Assembly (NCBI GenBank): GCA_016705005.1
Contig: JADIZB010000001.1
Location: 620,001 to 684,000 of the forward strand
Direction of reading: 5' to 3'
From: Bacteroidales bacterium
Lineage (GTDB): Bacteria; Bacteroidota; Bacteroidia; Bacteroidales; Lentimicrobiaceae
Length of the DNA stretch: 64,000 bases
The notes under the pieces are model-generated. The model made no database searches. It was not told where the DNA came from and saw nothing but the letters and a program-made list of their open reading frames with translations. The position numbers and the translations under genes were made by a program. Position 1 is the first letter of the stretch; every line of letters begins with the position of its first letter. Of this stretch, positions 18,374-26,273 are shown piece by piece.

Positions 18374-18740
18374 TTTCCTTCCTTAAAATCCCCTTGATTT
18401 TCAGATATGTACGATTCGTGTCGGAGAGTGTGCCTGAAAAGGATATGCCCCCTCCCGGCAATTCTTCCCGGGTTATCGCACAGGTCAGTCCGCTTACATC
18501 CGATGGGTTCATCATATTGATGAATTTGCAGACCTTAGCTTCTGACAATAAAGCTGGATCACTTTCACAGGAACACAAAACCTCTTTTATGATCTGAATC
18601 TGGCAAACACCGGGAACAACCGGCATTCCCGGAAAATGTCCGGAGTAGATCCTGTGTCCGGCATTCAGCCGAATATCCGCTTTTATAGAGCCGTTATCCT
18701 GGGATAAATTTTCAATGTTAAAAAAATCTCCGGTCAGCAT
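18366..18740 (-). CDS. Hotdog-fold 3-hydroxyacyl-ACP dehydratase-like protein
   Basis: 124 residues, a single hotdog domain. It keeps the FabZ-type GHFPGMPVVPGV motif with the catalytic His35. At the place of the catalytic acidic residue of FabZ (PGVxxxE) it has Gln (PGVCQIQ, Gln49), so the active site is altered. Aryl polyene dehydratases are also divergent at this site. It probably dehydrates beta-hydroxyacyl intermediates made by the neighbouring ketosynthase, though loss of the acid could mean a changed mechanism or substrate. Confidence 0.8.
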   Translation of the reverse strand: MLTGDFFNIENLSQDNGSIKADIRLNAGHRIYSGHFPGMPVVPGVCQIQIIKEVLCSCESDPALLSEAKVCKFINMMNPSDVSGLTCAITREELPGGGISFSGTLSDTNRTYLKIKGILRKENG

Positions 18741-19396
18741 TATTTTTCAACGTTTAACAATGAGAGTTTCATCGAGTGTTTAACAGGCCGGCCATAAAAT
18801 GAAATTGCTGAAGGCATGGCAGTACTGTCGTAACCAAGATGTAAAAAAAGCTTTTCACCGAAACATCTGCGCTGTTCGATTCTGGCTGGCAGGCTGTCAC
18901 GGCCATAAAAATAAGAATACTTTGTCAACCCCTTCCGTGATTTATAAACTATATCACCTGTCTTCCTGTCAGTAAATCTCCGGCTATCCTTCATACAATC
19001 AGGCATAAAAACAAGCATTCTGACATTTTTTTCGATAGAATGAATGATCACCGGGCGGTTCAGAAATTCCTGGCAGTTGTTGATGGTTGTACCTGATTTA
19101 CCGACAGACATATCCATAAGGTTCAGGCCAAACTCCGATAACATTACTACCCTGAACGAGCTGTCGGCAGGCACAGGTTTAATAAGGAAAATACCTGAGA
19201 ATTGCTTACCAAAAGCCTCCATTCCGGCTTTGTAAAGAACACGGGTGTAATCCCCTTTCAGCGGGGCACCGGTAAAGGCAATGGAATTTGTGCCTGTGTC
19301 AGCATCCCCGCACTTCTTTAATCCGGAACATGACACGAGCAAAGTCGTAACACCCAGAAGAAGGAGACTTTTTAAGGATTTTCTATCCATTGACAT
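18740..19396 (-). CDS. Lipoprotein of the ketosynthase operon (possible LolB/DUF3261-like role)
   Basis: About 218 residues. The signal sequence SLLLLGVTTLLVSC ends in a lipobox (Cys near residue 23), so it is a lipoprotein. The body is beta-rich with FSGIFLIKPVPADSSFRVVMLSEFGLNL, reminiscent of LolA/LolB-like barrels and of lipoproteins encoded in aryl polyene loci, but I cannot assign a family by eye. Several cysteines (CGD, NNCQEF, DCMKD, RRCFG) are present. ATG 19396 or 19390 are both possible starts. By position it may help move the lipid product through the periplasm to the outer membrane. Confidence 0.7.
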   Translation of the reverse strand: MSMDRKSLKSLLLLGVTTLLVSCSGLKKCGDADTGTNSIAFTGAPLKGDYTRVLYKAGMEAFGKQFSGIFLIKPVPADSSFRVVMLSEFGLNLMDMSVGKSGTTINNCQEFLNRPVIIHSIEKNVRMLVFMPDCMKDSRRFTDRKTGDIVYKSRKGLTKYSYFYGRDSLPARIEQRRCFGEKLFLHLGYDSTAMPSAISFYGRPVKHSMKLSLLNVEK

Positions 19397-19473
19397 CAAT
19401 CACTTGCTTATTGCAATCACACTTAATTTCATTCTGGTATAGACAGTGGATCAGGTTGGCATCACTGATCCTG

Positions 19474-20544
19474 CTAACCGTTGAATTTCTCGAGTAAAAT
19501 AAATGAATGATTCCTGAATCCGTCGTGATGATAGATCATGATCTGCCTGATTTCGCGTTCAACCTGATTGAGCCTGGCATAACCCGGTATTTTACCTTCC
19601 CGCATTATCCTTGAGGCAAACCACAATCCGAAGCTGGCGGCAGTATCGAATTCGCCCGAAAGGTGTTTATAAATTCCATGAATGGATTTCTGAAACCCGG
19701 CATTAAGCACTGAAGCGGTAAAGGCATCCGAATCCATATCACCGTTATTTCCGGTCATTACAAGGTCTATCTGTTCAGGACCGGTTCCCGAGGCTGAGAG
19801 AAATGCATGTAATTTCCCCAGAACTTCTTCAGGGCTATCCGAGAAAGGGTAAAGGGCAGCACCACAGATCGAGGCATAGCTGTTTACAGCCGGCTCGGAA
19901 GAAAGTACAAAAAAAGCAACACCTTCGCCCGGAATGCTGCCGGGGCTCAAGCTATTCAGGACATCCAGATTTGTGAATGGTTCCTCCTTCCAGAGACCAA
20001 TGCTTTTCTTTAGTTCGTAATTCTCGGTTGTTATTTCATCGATTCCGCCCACGAGAACATGCCTTGCGTCCCCGTCTTCAATCAGCATGCAGGCATCAAT
20101 CAGAGCACTTTCGAATGAGGCGGTCTTATGGGAATATACAACATTATAATTATTACATCCCAGGTTCAGTGCAATCTGAGCACCCAGGGAGTTGTGGTTT
20201 GACTGGATAAAATTGGTTGGAGTCAGGAATTCAGCATTCTCATCAATGAGCTTGTTCAGGAATTTTTCCGATTCCTCGACACTGCCCAGGCTGGAGGCAA
20301 CAATAATGGCATCCGGTTTTTCAATCCCCGATTCGTTCATGCATTCAAGAGAACAGACACTGCTGGCTTTAACCAGATTACTCATGCGCCTGCGCTGGAG
20401 CGGATTAAAATATAGCTTGAAATCAGGAAGTCTGAATTTCATCACCCCTTGAATGGTTTCAACCTTTTCGGGCAGTTTCTCCGACAGAAAAGTATCGTGG
20501 GGTGATAATGCCTGCGTTGCGGTTATATATATCTTCATATTCAA
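19474..20544 (-). CDS. Ketosynthase-like protein without catalytic cysteine (chain-length-factor type)
   Basis: 356 residues of thiolase-fold ketosynthase sequence (NFIQSNHNSLGAQIALNLG, VLVGGIDEIT). The nucleophile segment that reads TACSSS in active enzymes reads TASFES here (141-146), with Ser143 at the cysteine position, and no HGTGT motif follows. This is the pattern of chain-length-factor partners, such as the CLF-like subunit of aryl polyene ketosynthase heterodimers. Its stop-proximal start overlaps the end of the true ketosynthase gene by four bases (ATGA), consistent with making a 1:1 complex. Confidence 0.82.
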   Translation of the reverse strand: MNMKIYITATQALSPHDTFLSEKLPEKVETIQGVMKFRLPDFKLYFNPLQRRRMSNLVKASSVCSLECMNESGIEKPDAIIVASSLGSVEESEKFLNKLIDENAEFLTPTNFIQSNHNSLGAQIALNLGCNNYNVVYSHKTASFESALIDACMLIEDGDARHVLVGGIDEITTENYELKKSIGLWKEEPFTNLDVLNSLSPGSIPGEGVAFFVLSSEPAVNSYASICGAALYPFSDSPEEVLGKLHAFLSASGTGPEQIDLVMTGNNGDMDSDAFTASVLNAGFQKSIHGIYKHLSGEFDTAASFGLWFASRIMREGKIPGYARLNQVEREIRQIMIYHHDGFRNHSFILLEKFNG

Positions 20545-21731
20545 CAGCCTGAAAAAACGAGTGAAGTGTTGTTTCCACCAAATCCAAATGAATTTGACAA
20601 AACATGATTCACCGGGGTGTTTGTTAATACTTCCTTTACAGGTATCAACTGCCGGCCATCCATTGGTTCACTGAAAAACAGGTTGGGGAAGATAACCTGA
20701 TTCCGGAGAGCCAATACTGAAACGACAGCTTCAATGCCGCCTGCAGCACCAAGGGTATGTCCGAAATATGATTTGGTTGAGCTGAACGGTGGAACTTCAT
20801 CGCCGAACACCCTTACCAGCGCTGTCGCCTCCGTTTCATCGTTATTTTCCGTCCCGGTCCCGTGCACATTGATATAGCTGATCATGCTGCTTTTCAGCCC
20901 TGCTTTCCGGAGTGCTGATGTCATGCTGAGAAAGGGTCCGTTTCCTTCGGGAGACGTGGCCGTAGGATGATAGGCATCGTTGGCATTGGCATACCCGGAG
21001 AGTATTGCCAGGGGCTTCATTCCCCTTTTTTTTGCAGCTTCAGCCGACTCCAGAACCACCAACCCAGCTCCTTCTCCGAGGTTCATTCCGGCCCTGTTTT
21101 TGTCAAAGGGCCTGCAGATTTCAGTATCGACCACCATCAGTGAACTGAATCCATAATAAGTAAACTTCGATAAGGCATCAGTACCTCCGGCAATAACACG
21201 GTCAACAATTCCATGCCTGATAAGCCTGGCACCCAGCATGATCGCATTCGCTCCCGAAGAACACGCCGTTGAAATGGTAGTAGCAAAACCTCTGATTCCC
21301 AGATGATCGGCTACCTGTTCGGTAATATATCCGCAACTATGGCTTTTGATGTATGTATTGTTAACCGGAGATTTATGATAGTACTTCTCGGTCAGGTCCA
21401 TTCCTCCGACTGTATTACCCAGGATAATTCCCGTACGCCAGGGGTCCTCAGCGCTTATACCGGCATCGTTTATGGCTTCTTCAGCTGCAATAAGGGCAAG
21501 CAGTGCCGATCTGGGCAGGTCTGCTGACTGATCACAGCCGGCTATGGCAGCCAGTTGCAGGTTGGTTGAGCCGATTTCACCGGCCATGAAAGGATGCTCC
21601 CCCTTCCCGATGAGGAGTTCAACCGGGTGAATCCCGGTTTTTTGCTGTATGAGTGATCTGAAATTCTCCTCCTTGTTGTATCCTATAGCCGATATAATAC
21701 CCAGACCAGTAACATAAACATCATTGCCCAT
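20541..21731 (-). CDS. Beta-ketoacyl-ACP synthase (FabF/aryl polyene type)
   Basis: 396 residues from ATG 21731, which begins MGNDVYVTGLGIISA as FabF-like enzymes do; an in-frame ATG at 21761 would add ten residues. The catalytic triad is intact: STACSSGANAIM (Cys157), NVHGTGTENNDE (His290) and STKSYFGHTLGAAGG (Lys320, His325). It condenses malonyl-ACP with a growing acyl chain. It is the first gene of the long operon and overlaps the cysteine-less partner downstream, so a KS-CLF heterodimer is likely. A promoter lies at 21836-21867. No acyl carrier protein is encoded in the window. Confidence 0.92.
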   Translation of the reverse strand: MGNDVYVTGLGIISAIGYNKEENFRSLIQQKTGIHPVELLIGKGEHPFMAGEIGSTNLQLAAIAGCDQSADLPRSALLALIAAEEAINDAGISAEDPWRTGIILGNTVGGMDLTEKYYHKSPVNNTYIKSHSCGYITEQVADHLGIRGFATTISTACSSGANAIMLGARLIRHGIVDRVIAGGTDALSKFTYYGFSSLMVVDTEICRPFDKNRAGMNLGEGAGLVVLESAEAAKKRGMKPLAILSGYANANDAYHPTATSPEGNGPFLSMTSALRKAGLKSSMISYINVHGTGTENNDETEATALVRVFGDEVPPFSSTKSYFGHTLGAAGGIEAVVSVLALRNQVIFPNLFFSEPMDGRQLIPVKEVLTNTPVNHVLSNSFGFGGNNTSLVFSGC

Positions 21732-21761
21732 TCCCAAAACACTTTTATTAAAGTCACCCAT

Positions 21762-22113
21762 ACTGAAGTCTGAAGTTTCTGATCACAGCCGGAAACTGAA
21801 CTTTCTGAAATAGTTCATCCGGAAAGAAAGATGTACAAAAATATTGAAAAGTAACCGAGTCTGCCAAAAATTAATCAGGCACATCCGGTAATAAGAATCA
21901 CCCGGATGAAAAGATATAACCAAGCTCATTCATCTAACACATACTTTGCTGATCTTATTAGAATTGAAATTCCGGGAATGTCAGCTCAGAATTAAAAAAC
22001 ACCTGCAAAATATCTCAGTGCTTCCAGGTAAAAAAAGTCAAAGAAATGCAGAGAACCACGAAAATAAGACATGCTCCAGGGATTTGCAGGCTTACTCTAC
22101 CCATTCAAACATT
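21762..22113. other. Intergenic region between the ketosynthase operon and prfB
   Basis: Contains the operon promoter (21836-21867). The remaining ~240 bases are AT-rich with no credible gene. Confidence 0.5.
21836..21867 (-). promoter_or_regulatory. Promoter of the ketosynthase operon (TTG-N21-TATTTTTG)
   Basis: The minus strand has TTG (21867-21865), 21 bases, then TATTTTTG (21843-21836). Both elements fit the Bacteroidota sigma-ABfr-type consensus. Transcription would begin near 21830, some 100 bases before the ketosynthase start, leaving a leader in which I see no clear structure. Confidence 0.6.
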
Positions 22114-22136
22114 GAGGGAACTTTTCAGGTTCCCTC
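22114..22136 (-). terminator. Hairpin downstream of prfB
   Basis: Perfect 8-bp stem GAGGGAAC/GTTCCCTC with a seven-base loop, 34 bases past the prfB stop. There is no clear T-tract, so it may be a weak terminator or a 3'-end processing structure. Confidence 0.45.
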
Positions 22137-22169
22137 GGATGCAATTCATTTTCTGTAAAGCAAGTAGTC

Positions 22170-23265
22170 TTAAATGGCATCTCTCCCAAACTCCATGAGA
22201 AAAGCTTTGATAAAATCGTTGAGGTCGCCGTCAAGAACGCCGGTAGTATCGCTGGTTTCATGATCGGTACGCAGATCCTTAACCAGTTTGTAAGGATGAA
22301 GCACATAACTCCTAATCTGGGAACCCCATTCGATTTTCTTCTTTTTGCCTTCGATCACAGCGATGGCTTCCTTCTTCTTGCGCAATTCTATTTCATACAA
22401 CTGTGATTTCAGCATCTGGATTGCCTTTTCACGGTTCTGGCCCTGCGACCGGGTTTCCTGGCACTCTACAATGATACCCGAAGGTTCGTGCTTAAGTCTT
22501 ACAGCAGTTTCAACCTTGTTCACATTCTGGCCGCCTGGCCCGCTTGAGCGGAAGGTATCCCAGGTGATATCTGATGCGTTGATCTGAATATCAATATTAT
22601 CATCAACAACCGGGTAAACATAGACCGAGGCGAAGGAGGTGTGACGCTTATTGGCAGAATCGAAGGGTGAAAGCCTGACCAGCCGGTGTACACCATTTTC
22701 GCTTTTCAGGTAACCGAAAGCATTATCACCTTCAAATTCAAGAACCACAGACTTGATTCCGGCCACATCGCCTTCGTGCATATCCAGTTCCTTGATTTTG
22801 TATTTGTTACGCTCTCCGTAACGGACGTACATGCGCATGAGCATTTCGGCCCAGTCGTTACTTTCAGTTCCTCCGGCCCCGGCATTGATCTGCAGGATTG
22901 CACTCAGCCGGTCTTCTTCATTGGAGAGCATATTGCGCAACTCGAGATTTTCGACCCGATCGAGAGCGGTTGAAAACTGCTTGTCAAGGTCTGACTCAGT
23001 GGCATCGCCGGCATCGTAAAAGTCGAACATGACCAGGAGATCCTCAACAGCCATGCGGGCTGATTCGAAATCAGTGGTCCAGCGCTTCTTTTCCTGAATT
23101 GCCCTGAGCAGCAGTTCGGCCTTTTTGGGATCGTCCCAGAAACCCTGCTGATGTGAGATGTCCTCTTCTTCCTTTATCTGTTCAAGTCTGGCATCAATGT
23201 CAAAGGAACCTCCTTAAAGCATCAAGCCTTTTCTGAATGTCGTTTAACTGATCTTTCTGAACCAT
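22170..23265 (-). CDS. prfB: Peptide chain release factor 2, with programmed +1 frameshift
   Basis: RF2 releases peptides at UGA/UAA. Frame 1 starts at ATG 23265 (MVQKDQLNDIQKRLDALRRFL) and meets TGA at 23202-23200. The context is AGG AGG TTC CTT TGA C: an internal Shine-Dalgarno-like AGGAGG (23214-23209), slippery CTT and UGA-C, the classical autoregulatory site. After a +1 shift the frame continues DIDARLEQIKEEED and runs to 22170. Motifs include the GGQ loop RSSGPGGQNVNKVE and the UGA-reading tripeptide SPF in RLSPFDSANK. It lies two bases after recX, with which it forms an operon. Confidence 0.95.
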
Positions 23266-23267
23266 GA

Positions 23268-23738
23268 TCAGATGCCTTTATTTTTCATCAGTTCATCGAT
23301 GATGTCGCTTACCAGTTCAGGCTCATATCCCTTGGCTATGGCTGTTTTGGCAAGCCGATGTTTGAACAGCATTTTATTGGTACTGTCGGTAACAGAAATC
23401 TTATGTTCGACCATTCCTATTATTCTGCTGCGATATTCATCTTCATCTATTTCACTCAGCCCGGTCTTAATCAGATTCTCAGGAATCTGCCGTGCTTTTA
23501 ACTCTCCGATAATCCTGGCCCGGCCCCATTTCTTATTTCGGAATTTACCGCCAGCATAAAGCTTTGCAAACCGCTCCTCATCAATGAAACCCTCTTCATT
23601 CAGCTGACTGATGATCTTGTCAGTGCTTTTTTCAGGAATTCCAATGGCACGGCAATGTATCCTGACTTCAACCATGCAACGCTCCTGCATTGCGCACCAG
23701 CGGCGTATTTTTGCCAAATGTTTTTCAAATTCAGTCAT
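23268..23738 (-). CDS. recX: RecA regulator RecX
   Basis: 156 residues of helical, basic sequence with RecX three-helix repeats: CMVEVRIHCRAIGIPEKSTDKIISQLNEEGFIDEERFAKLY and a second block with NKKWGRARIIGELKARQIP. The phrases GFIDEERFA and KWGRARI are hallmarks of the family. RecX binds RecA filaments and modulates recombination. Here it leads an operon with prfB two bases downstream, rather than lying next to recA. Its promoter TTG-N20-TATATTTG is at 23770-23800. Confidence 0.9.
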   Translation of the reverse strand: MTEFEKHLAKIRRWCAMQERCMVEVRIHCRAIGIPEKSTDKIISQLNEEGFIDEERFAKLYAGGKFRNKKWGRARIIGELKARQIPENLIKTGLSEIDEDEYRSRIIGMVEHKISVTDSTNKMLFKHRLAKTAIAKGYEPELVSDIIDELMKNKGI

Positions 23739-23769
23739 ATCTAGATTGTTTAAACATTTATTTTCGGTG

Positions 23770-23800
23770 CAAATATACTATTTTGAGGGAAAAAAAACAA
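23770..23800 (-). promoter_or_regulatory. Promoter of recX-prfB (TTG-N20-TATATTTG)
   Basis: The minus strand has TTG (23800-23798), 20 bases, then TATATTTG (23777-23770), 32 bases before the recX start. It is one of the best consensus promoters in the window. Confidence 0.6.
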
Positions 23801-23846
23801 TAAAAAGTCCGGAAAGCATTGAAAAAAAAGAGAGAACAGAAAATTT

Positions 23847-24317
23847 CTATTCTATATTAATCAGATGAATATCGAATATGAGAACGGAGTTGGCTGGAAT
23901 ACCCGGCAAAGCTGAATCCCCGTAAGCAAGCCGGGAAGGAATGAAAAGCGTTCCCTTACCTCCTTTGCCAAAAAGCTGCATGCCTTCCTGCCATCCTTTT
24001 AAAACTCCGCTTAACGGAAATGTTGGAGCACTGCCTGAGTAGGATGATTCAAAAACCGCATCATCAAGAAAATAGCCCTTATAATGAACCGTAACCATTG
24101 AATTCAGGTCAGGCTTCTGGCTATTGCCAGGAACCGTGATGATGTAGTATAGACCTGACTCCGTTTTTTGGGCTGTCAGGCTTTTCTTCTGAAGGTATTC
24201 CCTGATGCTTTTATCATCACGTTCGGAATAATCTTCATCCTTTGAACACGAATTGAATAAAAAGCAATTGACAATCACCATACTGATTATCATTGAACGA
24301 ATCTGACAGAGTTTCAT
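23847..24317 (-). CDS. FKBP-type peptidyl-prolyl isomerase lipoprotein
   Basis: 156 residues. The signal sequence ends in LFNSC (Cys24), so the protein is lipid-anchored. A short linker leads to a single FKBP domain: VTVHYKGYFLDDAVFESSY, GVLKGWQEGMQLFGKGGKGTLFIPSRLAYGD and a final VLIFDIHLINIE. FKBP lipoproteins of this size are common in Bacteroidota (GldI is a related member of the gliding/T9SS set), assisting folding of exported proteins. Nothing in the sequence ties it specifically to T9SS. Confidence 0.9.
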   Translation of the reverse strand: MKLCQIRSMIISMVIVNCFLFNSCSKDEDYSERDDKSIREYLQKKSLTAQKTESGLYYIITVPGNSQKPDLNSMVTVHYKGYFLDDAVFESSYSGSAPTFPLSGVLKGWQEGMQLFGKGGKGTLFIPSRLAYGDSALPGIPANSVLIFDIHLINIE

Positions 24318-24335
24318 CGACGTGGGTATTTCTGG

Positions 24336-25037
24336 TTAATTATTATCGGTTTCTGAAAGGAGTCTATCGACGAGGTCCGGAACGCCAGTTCCTGCCTTTT
24401 CCCTGATAAACTCAAGGTTTTTTATCCATTGTACCTGAAGATCACCAGGATCAACAAGGAATATTCGGCAGTTTGCAGGCACATAATTAACAAGGCCGGC
24501 TGCCGGATATACGGCAAGCGAAGTGCCGATTACGAGAAGAATGTCAGCCTGCATGGTGAGTTCAGAGGCTTCCTGAATCAGGGGAACAGCTTCTCCAAAC
24601 CACACGATATGCGGCCTGAGCTGACTGCCAAGGGAGCATTTGTCACCCTGTCCGATTTCGCTGTATCCTATATCTGTGACGAGCTCCGGATTTGCTGTAC
24701 TTCTTACTTTGGTAAGTTCGCCGTGAAGGTGCAGGATGTATGAAGAGCCTGCTCTTTCGTGCAGATCGTCCACATTCTGCGTTATGATTCTTACATCATA
24801 CTTTTGCTCAAGCATCACCAGGGCATGGTGTGCCCGATTGGGTAAAACCGATGCCAGTTGGGTACGTCTCCTGTTATAAAATTCAAGAACCAGAGCCGGG
24901 TTACGCAGCCAGGCATCGTAGGTGGCAACATCTTCTATGCGGTATTCTTCCCACAAACCATCGCTGTCGCGAAAGGTTTTGATTCCGCTTTCTGCACTGA
25001 TGCCTGCCCCTGTAAGAACAATAACTTTCTTTTTCAT
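24336..25037 (-). CDS. cobB: Sirtuin-type NAD-dependent protein deacylase
   Basis: 233 residues. The NAD site GAGISAESGIKTFRD (10-24), TQNVDDLHERAG (87-97) and catalytic His105 in LHLHGEL are intact. FYNRRR supplies the Tyr54/Arg57 pair that marks class III sirtuins active on succinyl- or malonyl-lysine. The zinc ribbon is nearly gone: where CobB has cysteines the sequence reads KVRSTANPELVTDIGYSEIGQ and then only Cys134 (GDKCSLGSQLRPH). The domain may be held without zinc, a pattern I believe recurs in Bacteroidota. A -7 element lies 15 bases upstream of the start. Confidence 0.9.
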   Translation of the reverse strand: MKKKVIVLTGAGISAESGIKTFRDSDGLWEEYRIEDVATYDAWLRNPALVLEFYNRRRTQLASVLPNRAHHALVMLEQKYDVRIITQNVDDLHERAGSSYILHLHGELTKVRSTANPELVTDIGYSEIGQGDKCSLGSQLRPHIVWFGEAVPLIQEASELTMQADILLVIGTSLAVYPAAGLVNYVPANCRIFLVDPGDLQVQWIKNLEFIREKAGTGVPDLVDRLLSETDNN

Positions 25038-25051
25038 TTTTGAAATTTGAA

Positions 25052-25059
25052 CAAAATTA
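25052..25059 (-). promoter_or_regulatory. -7 element TAATTTTG for the sirtuin gene
   Basis: The minus strand reads TAATTTTG, 15 bases before ATG 25037. A TTG lies 16 bases further upstream, slightly closer than usual. Confidence 0.45.
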
Positions 25060-25094
25060 GTTATTCAGGCTGATGCAAAAAATAAATTACAACT

Positions 25095-25134
25095 GAAAAA
25101 AAATCTGCCGCCCGGCTACCCGGACAGCAGATTT
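25095..25134 (-). terminator. Rho-independent terminator after mdh
   Basis: The minus strand forms a stem AAATCTGC...GCAGATTT with a GC-rich interior (TCCGGGTAGCCGGG) followed by a run of T, about 20 bases past the mdh stop. Confidence 0.75.
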
Positions 25135-25154
25135 CATTAGATACTGAATAGTGA

Positions 25155-26099
25155 TCAGTCTTCAAAAAGATTCATATCATCGAGCACTTTCATAACGCCC
25201 TTTACAGAGTTGGCTGATTCTTCCAGCATCTTTCGCTCTTCCTTGTTCAGATTTAGCTCAATAATCTCCTCTATTCCCTTAGATCCAAGTTTAACGGGAA
25301 CACCCATGTAGACGTTGTTGAGGCCATACTCACCATCGAGAAGGGTACATACCGGGAAAATCCTTTTCTGGTCATCAACAATGGCTTCCACCATTTGCGC
25401 AGCAGCTGCTCCAGGGGCATACCAGGCTGAAGTGCCCATAAGGTTCACCAGCTCTCCTCCACCTTTTTTAGTCCTCTCAACAATTTTATCAATTTCTTCC
25501 TTATTCAGCAGATCAGTGATCGGGATACCTGCTATTGATGTGAACCTAGGCAGCGGTACCATGGTATCTCCATGACCACCGAGCAGAAGTGAGTGTATAT
25601 CTTTAGGAGAAACATCCAATGCTTCCGCAATAAAAGCCTTGTACCGGCCAGTATCCAGAATTCCGGCCATTCCGAACACCTTGCTTGAGTTTTTTCTTGC
25701 TGCACGGTAAGCTGCATAAGTCATCACATCGAGCGGATTGGATACAACGATAATTATGGCTTCAGGGGAATATTTTACAACCTTTTCAGTTACTTCCTTA
25801 ACAATAATGGCATTGGTTTTAATCAGATCATCACGGCTCATGCCTGGCTTGCGCGGCAGCCCCGAAGTGATTACCACAATTGAGGAACCCTTGGTTTTCA
25901 GGTAATCGTTGGTAACCCCGACAACACGGGTGTTAAAATTATTGATCGATGATGTCTGCCAGATATCGAGCGCTTTACCTTCAGCAACACCCTCTTTGAT
26001 ATCCACCAGCACCACTTCACGGGTAAGATCCTTATGTGCAATCACGTTTGCACAGGTGGCACCTACATTACCGGCACCGATTACAGTGATTTTCTTCAT
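25155..26099 (-). CDS. mdh: Malate dehydrogenase, LDH-like type
   Basis: 314 residues. Converts malate and oxaloacetate with NAD. The NAD site VIGAGNVGATCANVI is at the N-terminus, with acidic Asp33 (VLVDIKEG) favouring NAD over NADP. The substrate loop GLPRKPGMSRDDL carries the arginine that selects dicarboxylates over lactate, and LLGGHGDTMVP holds the catalytic histidine. The adjacent maeB encodes malic enzyme, so this is a C4 metabolism neighbourhood, although each gene has its own likely promoter. Confidence 0.96.
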   Translation of the reverse strand: MKKITVIGAGNVGATCANVIAHKDLTREVVLVDIKEGVAEGKALDIWQTSSINNFNTRVVGVTNDYLKTKGSSIVVITSGLPRKPGMSRDDLIKTNAIIVKEVTEKVVKYSPEAIIIVVSNPLDVMTYAAYRAARKNSSKVFGMAGILDTGRYKAFIAEALDVSPKDIHSLLLGGHGDTMVPLPRFTSIAGIPITDLLNKEEIDKIVERTKKGGGELVNLMGTSAWYAPGAAAAQMVEAIVDDQKRIFPVCTLLDGEYGLNNVYMGVPVKLGSKGIEEIIELNLNKEERKMLEESANSVKGVMKVLDDMNLFED

Positions 26100-26174
26100 A
26101 CTACAACATATGTTATTGTTAAGGACTTTATTTCCCGGGTCGTATTAAAACCCCTGCCGGAAACTATTCAATTA

Positions 26175-26182
26175 CAAAGGTA
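26175..26182 (-). promoter_or_regulatory. -7 element TACCTTTG for mdh
   Basis: The minus strand reads TACCTTTG about 76 bases before the mdh start. It would give a leader of roughly 70 bases. Confidence 0.4.
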
Positions 26183-26273
26183 GAAATTTACATATAAACT
26201 TGAAATAAATTCCACAAATGTTTCGTCATCTGTATCCGCACCCGGGTCTGATCAACAGCAATAGCCGGAACAT

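Noticed and set aside
18740..19396. LolA identity for the operon lipoprotein
   Set aside because: It has a lipobox, unlike periplasmic LolA, and lacks recognisable LolA motifs; only a loose LolB-like resemblance remains.
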